Shown: positions 1-6,718, counted from the first letter of the stretch. The stretch is DNA of 8,697 nt from Saprospirales bacterium (GCA_003559985.1 PWJP01000109.1:1-8697); one strand, 5' to 3'. Translations and numbers: made by a program. The notes: a model not told the origin generated them from the letters alone.

Positions 1-886
1 GCAATTTACCGGCCGCAGAAAAGGCATTGAAAAATGCGGTCAGGTACTCCCGGTCGAAAAAATCGAATGACTTTTCTTCAGAAAACAAATGCGTCAACGC
101 CCGGGCCATTATCGCCCCTCCCAGGGCCGGCAGTGGTGCACAGGTGATGGTGTTTTTACCAAGTCCGAATTGCAGTGGGTCTCTTAACTCAACCCTGTAG
201 GATTTTAAATCTTCCAGGCTCAAGCTGCCACCCGCTTCATCAAAAAGGCGCTGCTGAACACCCGCGTAGTAGCCTTCGTAAAATTCACGAGGGCCTTCTA
301 TGCCAATCACTTCCATGTAATCGGCCAGGCCAGGCAGGTTTACTTCAGTGCCCAAATCGGGCGCATCGCCATTGTCTTTGAGCAGTAATTTACGGCCTGT
401 ATCACTGTGTCCGATTATTCCTTTCAGCAGGGAAATATCGTACTGCTGAAAATCATTGATTGGAACCCCCCTGCGCATTAACTGAACTCCGGGGTCAAAA
501 AGCTCCCGGACCGGAATCTTACCGCTGTGTTTGTGCATGGCAAAAATTCCCGCAATGGCTCCCGGAGTTGACGCGGCCCCGTTTCCATAGTAAAACACTT
601 CCGTGTCGTCACCAAAGTGGACGGTATATGGCAAGAAGTCATATGCTTCAGCCGGTCGTTTTTTCAGAGGAGTCTGGCAAAAAAAGTCAAACAACACCGG
701 CTTTTGGCCATTTTCCCATATGAGCGCAAGCGCCCCACCACCGGGGGACCCCATGCAAGGCTCGGCTACAAAAGAACCTACATAGGCTGCTATCAGTGCA
801 TCCGAAGCACTTCCGCCTGCTTTCAAAACTTCCATGGCGATATTTGCTGTTTCGGGGTGACCCGCAGCCACAGCTCCATACTTCAT
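1..886 (-). CDS. Gamma-glutamyltransferase family protein (partial, C-terminal part beyond window)
   Basis: This reads without a stop from ATG at 886 to the left edge (295 codons), about the N-terminal half of a GGT-family protein, which is usually 520-580 residues. GGTs are N-terminal nucleophile hydrolases that cleave gamma-glutamyl bonds, as in glutathione, after self-cleavage at a conserved Thr. Family marks are AAGHPETANIAMEVLKAGGS (7-26), the Gly-rich stretch GSPGGGALAL (46-55), GAASTPGAIAGI (103-114) and PLPALGGAIMARAL (251-264). The start lies right before the first conserved block, and an in-frame stop with no other ATG lies just upstream, so there is no signal peptide and a cytoplasmic location is inferred. 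Canonical GGTs carry an Arg in a D-[FY]-R-E-x-A-P motif that holds the glutamate carboxylate; here residues 67-73 read DFFCQTP, with no Arg. The catalytic Thr lies outside the window, so activity cannot be judged. It probably shares a transcript with the DUF4403-like gene 71 bases upstream. Confidence 0.88.
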   Translation of the reverse strand, partial: MKYGAVAAGHPETANIAMEVLKAGGSASDALIAAYVGSFVAEPCMGSPGGGALALIWENGQKPVLFDFFCQTPLKKRPAEAYDFLPYTVHFGDDTEVFYYGNGAASTPGAIAGIFAMHKHSGKIPVRELFDPGVQLMRRGVPINDFQQYDISLLKGIIGHSDTGRKLLLKDNGDAPDLGTEVNLPGLADYMEVIGIEGPREFYEGYYAGVQQRLFDEAGGSLSLEDLKSYRVELRDPLQFGLGKNTITCAPLPALGGAIMARALTHLFSEEKSFDFFDREYLTAFFNAFSAAGKL

Positions 887-957
887 CTCATGAAGATTTT
901 TTCTAAAAATTATACCCCATTCGCTTCAAGCAAGAAAATAAGCCGGGGTGAATTGTA

Positions 958-2193
958 CTACTCATCCGCGGATTTTCCGGACTCGAGGGGCAGCATCCGG
1001 GATTTTCCAGGAGCCAAAGATAGGTGGAAGGCCAGAGAAAGGTGATTTTCTCCGGCGAAAATATCTCTTTCACCCTCAATGAGCAAATCAAAGGCCGGCG
1101 CATCAAATGCACTGAGTGTTCCCGGAGCGGGTATTTTCAACCCATCTGCAAAGCGATTTAGATTGTGGAAGATTTCCTGTAACATACGATTGCGGATAAA
1201 TTTTCTAAAAAGCCCGAAAAGGGTACGCTGCCAAAGTGACTCAAATTTTGCCTCTTCAAAATAGGTTTTATCGAGTTCCAGTTTGTTTTTATCATTCACT
1301 GGTGCGGCCACCACGAGTTTTCCGGAAACACTGCCGGATAAAAAAACAGTAAAGCACAATGTCCTGTCAGACCGGTAAACTTCCCCCGGTTTAACTGTCA
1401 CGGTCCACAGCCCAACTTTGTGCTCCTGTGCAGGCATCAGCCGGGGCAACCAATCATAAGCTATCTTTACCTCTGAAAGGCCGTGACCCAGCCTGAGTGA
1501 TTGGGTAGATGTAATCTTTAAGGATGCCCCATCGACCTGCTTTGGCCCAATAATCACATCGGCAAAAACAGGCAGCTTTCCAGATGCGGGATAGCCTGTT
1601 TCCAGGCGAAGGCGATTGATAAAAAGGTCAGAGTATGGAATGAGCCGGTTGAGTTCTGTCAGTGCCGGGCCTGGTATTTCCCTGTTTTGCAGGGCCATAT
1701 CATTGAGCAGTTTGTCAAAATAGCGTGCCATGTGATTCTTCAACACTCCTGCAATCAGGTTACTGACCCTGTTTACCGGTAGATTCAGCGGACCGATTTT
1801 AATTCGGGTATTTTTATCCCAGTCGATCTCCTGAAATTCTGTGTAAAAACCGGGTTCTGGAATGGCTTGTTTTCTCTCGGTTTTCCCACTTATTTTCAGA
1901 CCGCCCTCAAAAAAGGGTTTGCTGCGTTGGAGTTTAGAGTACAGTGAAATTTGGGTGTCAATGATAAAAATCCACTTACCATCTTCTAACTTCAGGGAAA
2001 AAGGGCGGTCACCTTTTTTCAGCAGGAAAGAAAGGCCGGTATTGGTCTCTATCTCAAACTTACGGCCCTCCATCCTTTGGTCCCACATTTGCATCAGCAA
2101 CATCAACAAAAGTTTCTCTTCCATGACCCAACTCAAATGGAGGGACAATGCAGAGACCTGATTGTCAAAACCTGAACTTATCAAATCACTCAT
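958..2193 (-). CDS. DUF4403-like protein, possible TULIP-type beta fold
   Basis: This is a 411-residue protein of unknown function. The layout resembles DUF4403 proteins of Bacteroidetes: an N-terminal helix and strand block (about 15-86), a 'W...t.i.ig.l.LPv' segment at 125-140 followed by a long amphipathic helix (141-170), then a second strand-rich half (260-310) ending in another helical stretch (313-352). The family call comes from recalled sequence pattern, not from a search. DUF4403 proteins are usually lipid-anchored envelope proteins. This one starts at the first in-frame ATG after a stop (TGA at 2236-2238) and has no signal peptide or lipobox, which is unusual. It may act in the cytoplasm, or its true N-terminus may be missed. 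It lies just upstream of the GGT-family gene on the same strand and diverges from the UspA gene. No catalytic motif is visible. Confidence 0.6.
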   Translation of the reverse strand: MSDLISSGFDNQVSALSLHLSWVMEEKLLLMLLMQMWDQRMEGRKFEIETNTGLSFLLKKGDRPFSLKLEDGKWIFIIDTQISLYSKLQRSKPFFEGGLKISGKTERKQAIPEPGFYTEFQEIDWDKNTRIKIGPLNLPVNRVSNLIAGVLKNHMARYFDKLLNDMALQNREIPGPALTELNRLIPYSDLFINRLRLETGYPASGKLPVFADVIIGPKQVDGASLKITSTQSLRLGHGLSEVKIAYDWLPRLMPAQEHKVGLWTVTVKPGEVYRSDRTLCFTVFLSGSVSGKLVVAAPVNDKNKLELDKTYFEEAKFESLWQRTLFGLFRKFIRNRMLQEIFHNLNRFADGLKIPAPGTLSAFDAPAFDLLIEGERDIFAGENHLSLAFHLSLAPGKSRMLPLESGKSADE

Positions 2194-2457
2194 AACATCT
2201 CGTACATCAAAATTCGGGCCATCGCCTAAAGGGTTTCAGAAATGGATTTTTAGTAGTCATATTGAGTGTGAATGGTAAAAACGCTTTCAACCACAGCAAA
2301 AAATACGCTGACAAAAAACAGCCTCAAGACTGATATAAATCACCATGCAACACCCTTTGGTGTGGTATCTTTATGCTTTGAAGCAAATAAAAAACCTGCG
2401 GTCATAACCCACGGTTTCAAAAAATCGTTTTACTTTAGAGTTTTTAAATTGAGGACA
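2194..2457. other. Divergent intergenic region (DUF4403-like gene / usp)
   Basis: This 264-base A/T-rich gap must hold the promoters for both flanking genes. No clean Bacteroidetes TTTG...TAnnTTTG promoter was found on either strand; the nearest plus-strand match to the -7 element is TATCTTTA, without a suitable upstream TTTG. A small inverted repeat, ACACC-CTTT-GGTGT, lies in the usp leader. The plus strand is open in the usp frame from 2272, but the residues it would encode look nothing like UspA. On the minus strand, two tiny overlapping ORFs precede the DUF4403-like start. Confidence 0.6.
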
Positions 2458-3291
2458 ATGATTTTATTTCCAACTGATTTTTCAGAATCTTCTGCTAAGG
2501 TATATCCCTTTGCATTGGATTTTGCGGCCAAAACTGGCCTCAGCATTCACGTGGTGCACTTTTACCAGGTTGACCTGGGTGAATTCCACGGCGCCACTCA
2601 TTTTCAATACACCGATATCGAGAAAAACCTCCGCGAGGAGATGGATGGATTTCTCGAAGGTCTTCCAAAGAACCCAAAGGTCCGTGTTTTGAACTCGCTG
2701 GAGATAGGCTTTCCCATTCAAGGCATGAAACGCTTGACGTCAGAAGGTGAAAAGTACAAATACATCGTGATGAGTACCCAGGGGCAGCGAAATGCCATCG
2801 AGCGGTTTTTTGGAAGTATCGCCGCGGAAATTTCTGTGCGATCGGACATTCCTGTTCTGCTAATACCGGCAGGGATTGAGTACAAATCCTTTGAAAATAT
2901 AGTTTTTGCGGCCAACAGGGAATCGGTGCACAAAGACACTATTGACAATATCCGGGCGCTGGTAAAGCTCTACAAATCCACTGTGCATTTTGTATATGTT
3001 GCAGACGGCAAGGAAAAGGGCGACCAGGAAGAAATCAGAGAGAAGATTATCAACATACTATTTGAAGAAGATGTACCTGATTTCCCCTTTTTAATACATT
3101 TGGTAGAAGGTGGGGAAGTCATGGATGAAATCAACCACTATATTGATAAGACCAATGCAGACCTGGCAGTCTTCTGTAATATAAATCGAAATTTCTGGCG
3201 GTCTATATTGCACCGAAGTACCACCAAGAAAATGATTATGAATACAAGAGTCCCAATGTTGGTGATACACCTTGCTGAAGAAAATAATTAA
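2458..3291 (+). CDS. Universal stress protein, tandem UspA domains
   Basis: This is a 277-residue protein with two UspA (alpha/beta, nucleotide-binding) domains. Domain 1 (1-138) opens with MILFPTDFSESS and ends with MSTQGQRNAIERFFGS (105-120) and IPVLLIP (131-137). The usual ATP motif is G-2x-G-9x-G-[ST]; here S106-2x-G109-9x-G119-S120 keeps all but the first Gly, so nucleotide binding is plausible. Domain 2 (about 146-272) begins ENIVFAAN and ends VPMLVIHL, but its motif region around CNINRNFWRSILHRS (240-254) has lost the glycines. I chose ATG at 2458 because the UspA fold starts there and a GAGG precedes it closely; the ORF is open from ATG 2272, but those 62 residues match no UspA feature. 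Tandem UspA proteins are common in Bacteroidetes and linked to stress survival. The CBS-domain gene follows after 32 bases, so the two are probably co-transcribed. Confidence 0.9.
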   Translation: MILFPTDFSESSAKVYPFALDFAAKTGLSIHVVHFYQVDLGEFHGATHFQYTDIEKNLREEMDGFLEGLPKNPKVRVLNSLEIGFPIQGMKRLTSEGEKYKYIVMSTQGQRNAIERFFGSIAAEISVRSDIPVLLIPAGIEYKSFENIVFAANRESVHKDTIDNIRALVKLYKSTVHFVYVADGKEKGDQEEIREKIINILFEEDVPDFPFLIHLVEGGEVMDEINHYIDKTNADLAVFCNINRNFWRSILHRSTTKKMIMNTRVPMLVIHLAEENN

Positions 3292-3323
3292 TCTCAGAGC
3301 ATCTTTTAAAAACCTTTATTACA

Positions 3324-3755
3324 ATGGCATATACAGCGTCAGATCCAGTCTCAAAAATAATGACCACCGACTTGATAACCATTTCTCCCAATCAGACGAT
3401 GGAGGAGGTGGAGCGATTGATCGAAGAAAACACGATAAATCACCTGCCAGTTATCGATGAAGATTACTCCATTATAGGAATGATTAGCAAATCGGATGTC
3501 CTCCGGGTATCCTACGGTCTGTCTGTCTTTCACAACAAATACAAAAAAGTCTATAACAAGAGTTTGTTCCGCTCGCTATTGGTTTCAGATGTCATGACCG
3601 AAAATATCGCGACCCTGGCTCCAGAAAAATCCATCGGAGTGGCAATCGGAATATTGAAAGAAAATCTTTTCCGGGCCATTCCAATTTGTGAAGACGACAA
3701 GATAGTTGGAATAGTCACACCCATGGATATTATCTCAAAATGCGTGGCTGATTAA
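3324..3755 (+). CDS. Tandem CBS-domain protein
   Basis: This 143-residue protein is made up almost wholly of a CBS pair (Bateman module). CBS 1 (about 8-62) starts DPVSKIMTTDLITISPNQ and ends LPVIDEDYSIIGMISKSDVL (41-60). CBS 2 (about 85-140) starts VSDVMTENIATLAP and ends IPICEDDKIVGIVTPMDII (119-137). Stand-alone CBS pairs usually bind adenosyl ligands (AMP, ADP, ATP or S-adenosylmethionine) in the cleft between domains and pass the signal to a partner; the ligand here cannot be read from sequence. There is no fused enzyme, channel or DNA-binding domain and no signal peptide, so it is probably a cytoplasmic sensor. It follows the UspA gene by 32 bases on the same strand, which suggests linked roles in sensing energy or stress. 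Which protein it regulates is unknown. Confidence 0.92.
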   Translation: MAYTASDPVSKIMTTDLITISPNQTMEEVERLIEENTINHLPVIDEDYSIIGMISKSDVLRVSYGLSVFHNKYKKVYNKSLFRSLLVSDVMTENIATLAPEKSIGVAIGILKENLFRAIPICEDDKIVGIVTPMDIISKCVAD

Positions 3756-3828
3756 AAAAGGCTGAGGTTCTCTGATCGTTCTGGTCTGCAATTGACATCG
3801 AGGATTTCCCCTAATGTCCTTATAAGCG

Positions 3829-3846
3829 CTCTTTTCGCGAAAAGAG
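3829..3846. repeat. Perfect 18-base palindrome
   Basis: CTCTTTTCGCGAAAAGAG is its own reverse complement with no mismatch. As RNA it would fold into a 7-bp stem with a CGCG loop. Neither strand shows a T-run right after it (plus: ATTTCATC; minus: CGCTTATA), so it is not a standard intrinsic terminator. A dimeric protein-binding site or a convergent-gene RNA structure is possible. The palindrome itself is seen directly; its role is unknown. Confidence 0.6.
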
Positions 3847-3923
3847 ATTTCATCACTTCCAGCGATTTACAGGTAGTTCCTTCTACTTCATTGGGATTCC
3901 CAATTATTTATTCATTTATGCTC

Positions 3924-3957
3924 CTGGCTGAAAGGTAGTATTCAGAAGCAGTTTTTT
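3924..3957 (+). terminator. Possible weak intrinsic terminator of the usp-CBS unit
   Basis: CTGAA (3928-3932) pairs with TTCAG (3941-3945) and CTG (3924-3926) with CAG (3949-3951), around a small internal loop, followed by six T (3952-3957). The stem is short and low in GC, and it lies about 170 bases after the CBS stop, so this is a weak call. Confidence 0.3.
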
Positions 3958-3992
3958 CACTGGAAAAATCTAACTGTATGTAGAGGCTGGCA

Positions 3993-4979
3993 TCACTTTT
4001 TGATGTACATAACCTCTTTTACTGCCTTGATGACCCTTTCCGGGTTAGGCAGATATTCTTCAACAAGCGTTGGAGCATATCCTAGAGAAGTATCTTGCGC
4101 GTTGATTCTGACGACCGGAGCATCGAGGTAGTCGAAAGCGAGTTTTTGGATGGAGTAACCTATCTCGGCAGACACTCCGGCAAAAGGCCATGACTCATCG
4201 ACAACTACCATTCGGTTGGTCTTTTTTACAGATTCGATAAGTGTTTCGTAGTCCAATGGTCTAATGGTCCGCAAGTCGATGACTTCGGAAGAAATGCCCT
4301 CTTTTTCCAATTCTTTTGCAGCGTCTTTCGCCACCTCTATCATTTTGTTGTAAGAAACCAGAGTCACATCGGTTCCCTCTCTTCTAATTGCTGCTTTACC
4401 AATGGGCACCAGGTACTCGTCCTCAGGCACTTCGCCTTTGAATCCATACATAATCTCGGCTTCCATCATACAAACCGGATCATTATCACGGATAGCAGAT
4501 TTTAAAAGTCCTTTAGCATCTGCGGGATCGATACAACTCACCACCTTGAGGCCGGGGACATTGGCCATCCAACTCTCAAAAGTCTGACTGTGCTGTTGCG
4601 CCAATTGTCCTGCGGAGCCAGAGGGTCCTCTGAAAACAGCCGGACAACCAAATTCTCCCGATGATTGTGAGAGTGTTTTGGCAGCGTTGTTGACAAGTTG
4701 GTCAAATGCAAGTACGGCAAAGTTCCAGGTCATGAACTCCACTATCGGTCTGAGTCCGTTCATGGCGGCACCCACACCGATTCCTGCAAAACCCAATTCA
4801 GAAATAGGCGTATCAATCACTCTGCGGGCACCAAATTCGTCCAGCATACCCTTACTGACCTTGTAGGCTCCGTTGTATTCCGCTACTTCTTCACCCATGA
4901 GGAATACATCCTCATCTCTTCTCATTTCTTCTGACATTGCCTCATTCAAGGCGTCGCGCAGTGCTATTTCTCTTGCCAT
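3993..4979 (-). CDS. pdhB: Pyruvate dehydrogenase E1 component, beta subunit
   Basis: This 328-residue protein has the normal length for the E1 beta subunit of the pyruvate dehydrogenase complex. With E1 alpha it uses thiamine diphosphate to decarboxylate pyruvate and load the acetyl group onto E2 lipoate, feeding acetyl-CoA to the TCA cycle in the cytoplasm. Marks: MGEEVAEYNGAYKVSKG (28-44), DTPISELGFAGIGVGAA (56-72) with E61 at the position of the cofactor-contacting Glu, GPSGSAGQLAQQHSQTFESW (118-137), PGLKVV (142-147) and the transketolase C-terminal domain from about 200 (DLRTIRPLD at 235-243, VVVDE at 258-262). Branched-chain 2-oxoacid dehydrogenase E1 beta is related, but the overall match favours the pyruvate enzyme. 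No E1 alpha or E2 gene is in the window; the E1 subunits are often unlinked in Bacteroidetes. A strong promoter match lies just upstream. Confidence 0.93.
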   Translation of the reverse strand: MAREIALRDALNEAMSEEMRRDEDVFLMGEEVAEYNGAYKVSKGMLDEFGARRVIDTPISELGFAGIGVGAAMNGLRPIVEFMTWNFAVLAFDQLVNNAAKTLSQSSGEFGCPAVFRGPSGSAGQLAQQHSQTFESWMANVPGLKVVSCIDPADAKGLLKSAIRDNDPVCMMEAEIMYGFKGEVPEDEYLVPIGKAAIRREGTDVTLVSYNKMIEVAKDAAKELEKEGISSEVIDLRTIRPLDYETLIESVKKTNRMVVVDESWPFAGVSAEIGYSIQKLAFDYLDAPVVRINAQDTSLGYAPTLVEEYLPNPERVIKAVKEVMYIKK

Positions 4980-4995
4980 TTCCTAAATTTTGGGC

Positions 4996-5028
4996 CAAAA
5001 TTAGTAATTCTACAAATATTGTGACAAA
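4996..5028 (-). promoter_or_regulatory. Bacteroidetes-type promoter of pdhB
   Basis: On the minus strand, TTTG (5028-5025) is followed after exactly 21 bases by TAATTTTG (5003-4996). This fits the known Bacteroidetes consensus TTTG-N19-21-TAnnTTTG at every fixed base. The expected transcript start near 4990 leaves a leader of only about 10 bases before the pdhB ATG at 4979. It suggests pdhB can be transcribed without mpl. Confidence 0.65.
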
Positions 5029-5081
5029 GATTGACCAACTATTGTTCGATGTTAAAATATGCAGCCCCCTAAACCACGTCG

Positions 5082-6440
5082 CTACAACAACTCTCCTGCC
5101 AGGTCATTTAAGTTGGACCCTCCGAATGTCCCTGAGCTCATCATCAAAAAGTGCGGTTTGATACGGTTGGCCTCTACCAGTTTCGACTTGAGTTCTTCTG
5201 CATCGTTGACAATCACAATGTCATCTCTTCCGAAATTTTTCCTGATAATTTCAGCATCAAGTGGCGGCATCCTTTTCATCCTAAGGGTGTGAGGGCTAAA
5301 AAAAACAATAGCCACATCGGCCTTGTCCAATGCGCCCTTGTAATGAGGTAAAAACTCCTGATTCAAACTGGAATAGGTGTGCAATTCTACTACGGTACAT
5401 AGCTTGTCTTCTGGAAATCGTTCCCGGAAAGAATTAACTGTGGCTCGCACCTTGGAGGGAGCGTGTGCAAAATCGTGGTAAAAAGTCCTGTCATCTGAAG
5501 AAGCAATCAACTGCAATCGCTTTTGTGCGCCTTTAAATGTGGTAATGGCCTCCAAAAAGTCCTCCTCTTCCATTCCTAAATCCATGCAAATTCTCCTGGC
5601 AACTTCCAGGTTGGCCATATTATGGGAGCCAAAAAAGTTAACCTTGTAAGGCTTTCCGCTTTGGGAAAAAACGGTCCAGCTATCTGACTCTTTTTGGTAG
5701 TCAATCCGGTTGTATGGAACACAGTTGATACCGCTGGGACAGTGCTCACCTACAAGTCTTTGAAGATGGGAGTCCTCATCAAAATAATAAACCCTTGCGC
5801 CCTCCGACAAGCTATTCAGGTAATCAACAAACTGCACGAAGTAGTTTTCCTCGGTTGGAAATACATTCATGTGGTCCCAGGCAATACCCGTCAGTGCAGA
5901 AATCTGAGCTTTGTAGTGAAGGAACTTAGGTCTTCGATCAATAGCTGAACTGAGGTATTCATCGCCTTCAATTACGATCAGAGGGGCATCAGAAAGCCTG
6001 ACCATGGTATCAAAACCCTCCAACATGGCTCCGACCAGGTAGTCGTAGTCAAAGCCCTTTTGACGGAGTGCGTGCATTATCATGGAAGTAGTGGTAGTTT
6101 TTCCGTGGCTACCGCCAATGACAATCCGTTTCTTATTGCGGGAATGATGGTAGATAAATTCGGGGAAGGACTGAATCTTAAGACCGAGGTCCAGTGCCTT
6201 TTTCAGCTCGGGATTGTCTTCCCTTGCGTGCATGCCCAGTATAACAAGGTCCAGATCAGGGTGAATATTGGATTCAAACCAACCCTCACGGGCCGGAAGG
6301 ATTCCCTCTTTCTTTAATCTGGTTCTGGCGGGATCATAAATTTCATCATCGGAACCTGTTATTTGATGGCCGGCGTGTTTGAGGGCAATAGCCAAATTGT
6401 GCATAACGGCACCTCCCATGGACAAAAAGTGGATTTTCAT
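5082..6440 (-). CDS. mpl: UDP-N-acetylmuramate:L-alanyl-gamma-D-glutamyl-meso-diaminopimelate ligase (Mpl)
   Basis: This 452-residue Mur-ligase family enzyme is typical of Mpl length (about 450-460). Mpl attaches recycled murein tripeptide to UDP-MurNAc using ATP, in the cytoplasm, returning cell-wall fragments to synthesis. The N-terminal nucleotide-sugar domain begins MKIHFLSMGGAVMHNLA, with GSDDEIYDP at 29-37. The central ATPase domain has the P-loop GGSHGKTTTT (109-118), EGDEY (158-162) and AWDHMNVFP (187-195). The C-terminal domain has FGSHNMANLEVA (270-281), HDFAHAPSKV (322-331) and a final SSGTFGGSNLNDL (435-447). MurC is the closest alternative, but the SMGGAVM start, the GDEY motif and the SSGTFGG end favour Mpl. 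I chose ATG at 6440 because the family starts at MKIHF; an in-frame ATG at 6464 would add eight residues with no family match. It diverges from the small lipoprotein gene. Confidence 0.93.
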   Translation of the reverse strand: MKIHFLSMGGAVMHNLAIALKHAGHQITGSDDEIYDPARTRLKKEGILPAREGWFESNIHPDLDLVILGMHAREDNPELKKALDLGLKIQSFPEFIYHHSRNKKRIVIGGSHGKTTTTSMIMHALRQKGFDYDYLVGAMLEGFDTMVRLSDAPLIVIEGDEYLSSAIDRRPKFLHYKAQISALTGIAWDHMNVFPTEENYFVQFVDYLNSLSEGARVYYFDEDSHLQRLVGEHCPSGINCVPYNRIDYQKESDSWTVFSQSGKPYKVNFFGSHNMANLEVARRICMDLGMEEEDFLEAITTFKGAQKRLQLIASSDDRTFYHDFAHAPSKVRATVNSFRERFPEDKLCTVVELHTYSSLNQEFLPHYKGALDKADVAIVFFSPHTLRMKRMPPLDAEIIRKNFGRDDIVIVNDAEELKSKLVEANRIKPHFLMMSSGTFGGSNLNDLAGELL

Positions 6441-6465
6441 GAAAGCATTTTTGAGAATAAACAAG

Positions 6466-6475
6466 GGCTGCAGCC
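6466..6475. repeat. 10-base palindrome in the mpl upstream region
   Basis: GGCTGCAGCC is a perfect GC-rich palindrome in otherwise A/T-rich DNA, 26 bases before the mpl ATG at 6440. It could be a leader hairpin or operator, but a palindrome this short is also expected by chance. Confidence 0.25.
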
Positions 6476-6507
6476 GTTAAAGGACTGCTGCAATTGAATG
6501 AATTAAT

Positions 6508-6515
6508 TATTTTTG
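6508..6515 (+). promoter_or_regulatory. Possible -7 promoter element for the small lipoprotein gene
   Basis: TATTTTTG fits the Bacteroidetes -7 consensus TAnnTTTG, 21 bases before the lipoprotein ATG. No good TTTG lies 19-21 bases upstream (best is ACTG), so the assignment is tentative. Confidence 0.35.
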
Positions 6516-6536
6516 TGCAAATCAAATGAATTTTTA

Positions 6537-6689
6537 ATGAAAAACCGAGTCAATAAAACACTTTTGTTTGCTTCATTGCTGGTAATCGTGACGCTTTCCT
6601 CCTGCAATCGCGGCTACGGCTGTCCGGGTAGTTTTTCTGCTGATGACTTCTTTTCCTCCCTATTTCAGAGCCTCAGCCAACTACTTTAA
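6537..6689 (+). CDS. Small predicted lipoprotein (50 residues)
   Basis: I do not recognise the gene by name. It encodes 50 residues: a basic start (MKNRVNK), a hydrophobic core (TLLFASLLVIVTL, 8-20) and a lipobox L-S-S-C with Cys23 as the lipidation site. This is a textbook type II signal peptide, so the product should be a membrane lipoprotein, most likely in the outer membrane. After processing only 28 residues would remain, starting CNRGYGCPGSFSADDFF and ending LFQSLSQLL. A second Cys (29) sits in a GYGCP motif and the tail looks helical and amphipathic. A good -7 promoter element lies 21 bases upstream, an in-frame TAA ends it, and mnmD follows after 29 bases. A chance ORF is unlikely to contain so exact a lipoprotein signal. 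The function is unknown. Confidence 0.72.
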   Translation: MKNRVNKTLLFASLLVIVTLSSCNRGYGCPGSFSADDFFSSLFQSLSQLL

Positions 6690-6718
6690 TACAACTTTAA
6701 CACCCCTCGCCGATTGCT

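Larger units (their letters stand above)
3756..3992. other. Convergent intergenic region (CBS gene / pdhB)
   Basis: This 237-base non-coding gap lies between converging genes, where transcription from both sides should end. It holds the 18-base palindrome and the hairpin with T-run listed separately. No ORF with coding character or RNA gene was recognised. Confidence 0.7.

Noticed and set aside
617..1045. 142-codon plus-strand ORF
   Set aside because: It lies opposite the start of the GGT-family gene and the end of the DUF4403-like gene; its composition shows no domain and both minus-strand genes are far better supported.
1862..2161. 99-codon plus-strand ORF
   Set aside because: Antisense shadow of the DUF4403-like gene, with no recognisable motif.
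2272..2457. N-terminal extension of the UspA protein (start at ATG 2272)
   Set aside because: The 62 extra residues are Lys/Thr-rich with no signal peptide or family match, while the UspA fold begins exactly at ATG 2458.
3991..4005. CATCA-CTTTT-TGATG hairpin at the pdhB stop
   Set aside because: It overlaps the last codons of pdhB, has only 5 base pairs and no T-run on the pdhB strand, so a terminator role is unlikely.
6441..6464. Eight-residue N-terminal extension of Mpl
   Set aside because: Mpl proteins start at the MKIHF-type nucleotide-binding strand, so ATG at 6440 fits better.
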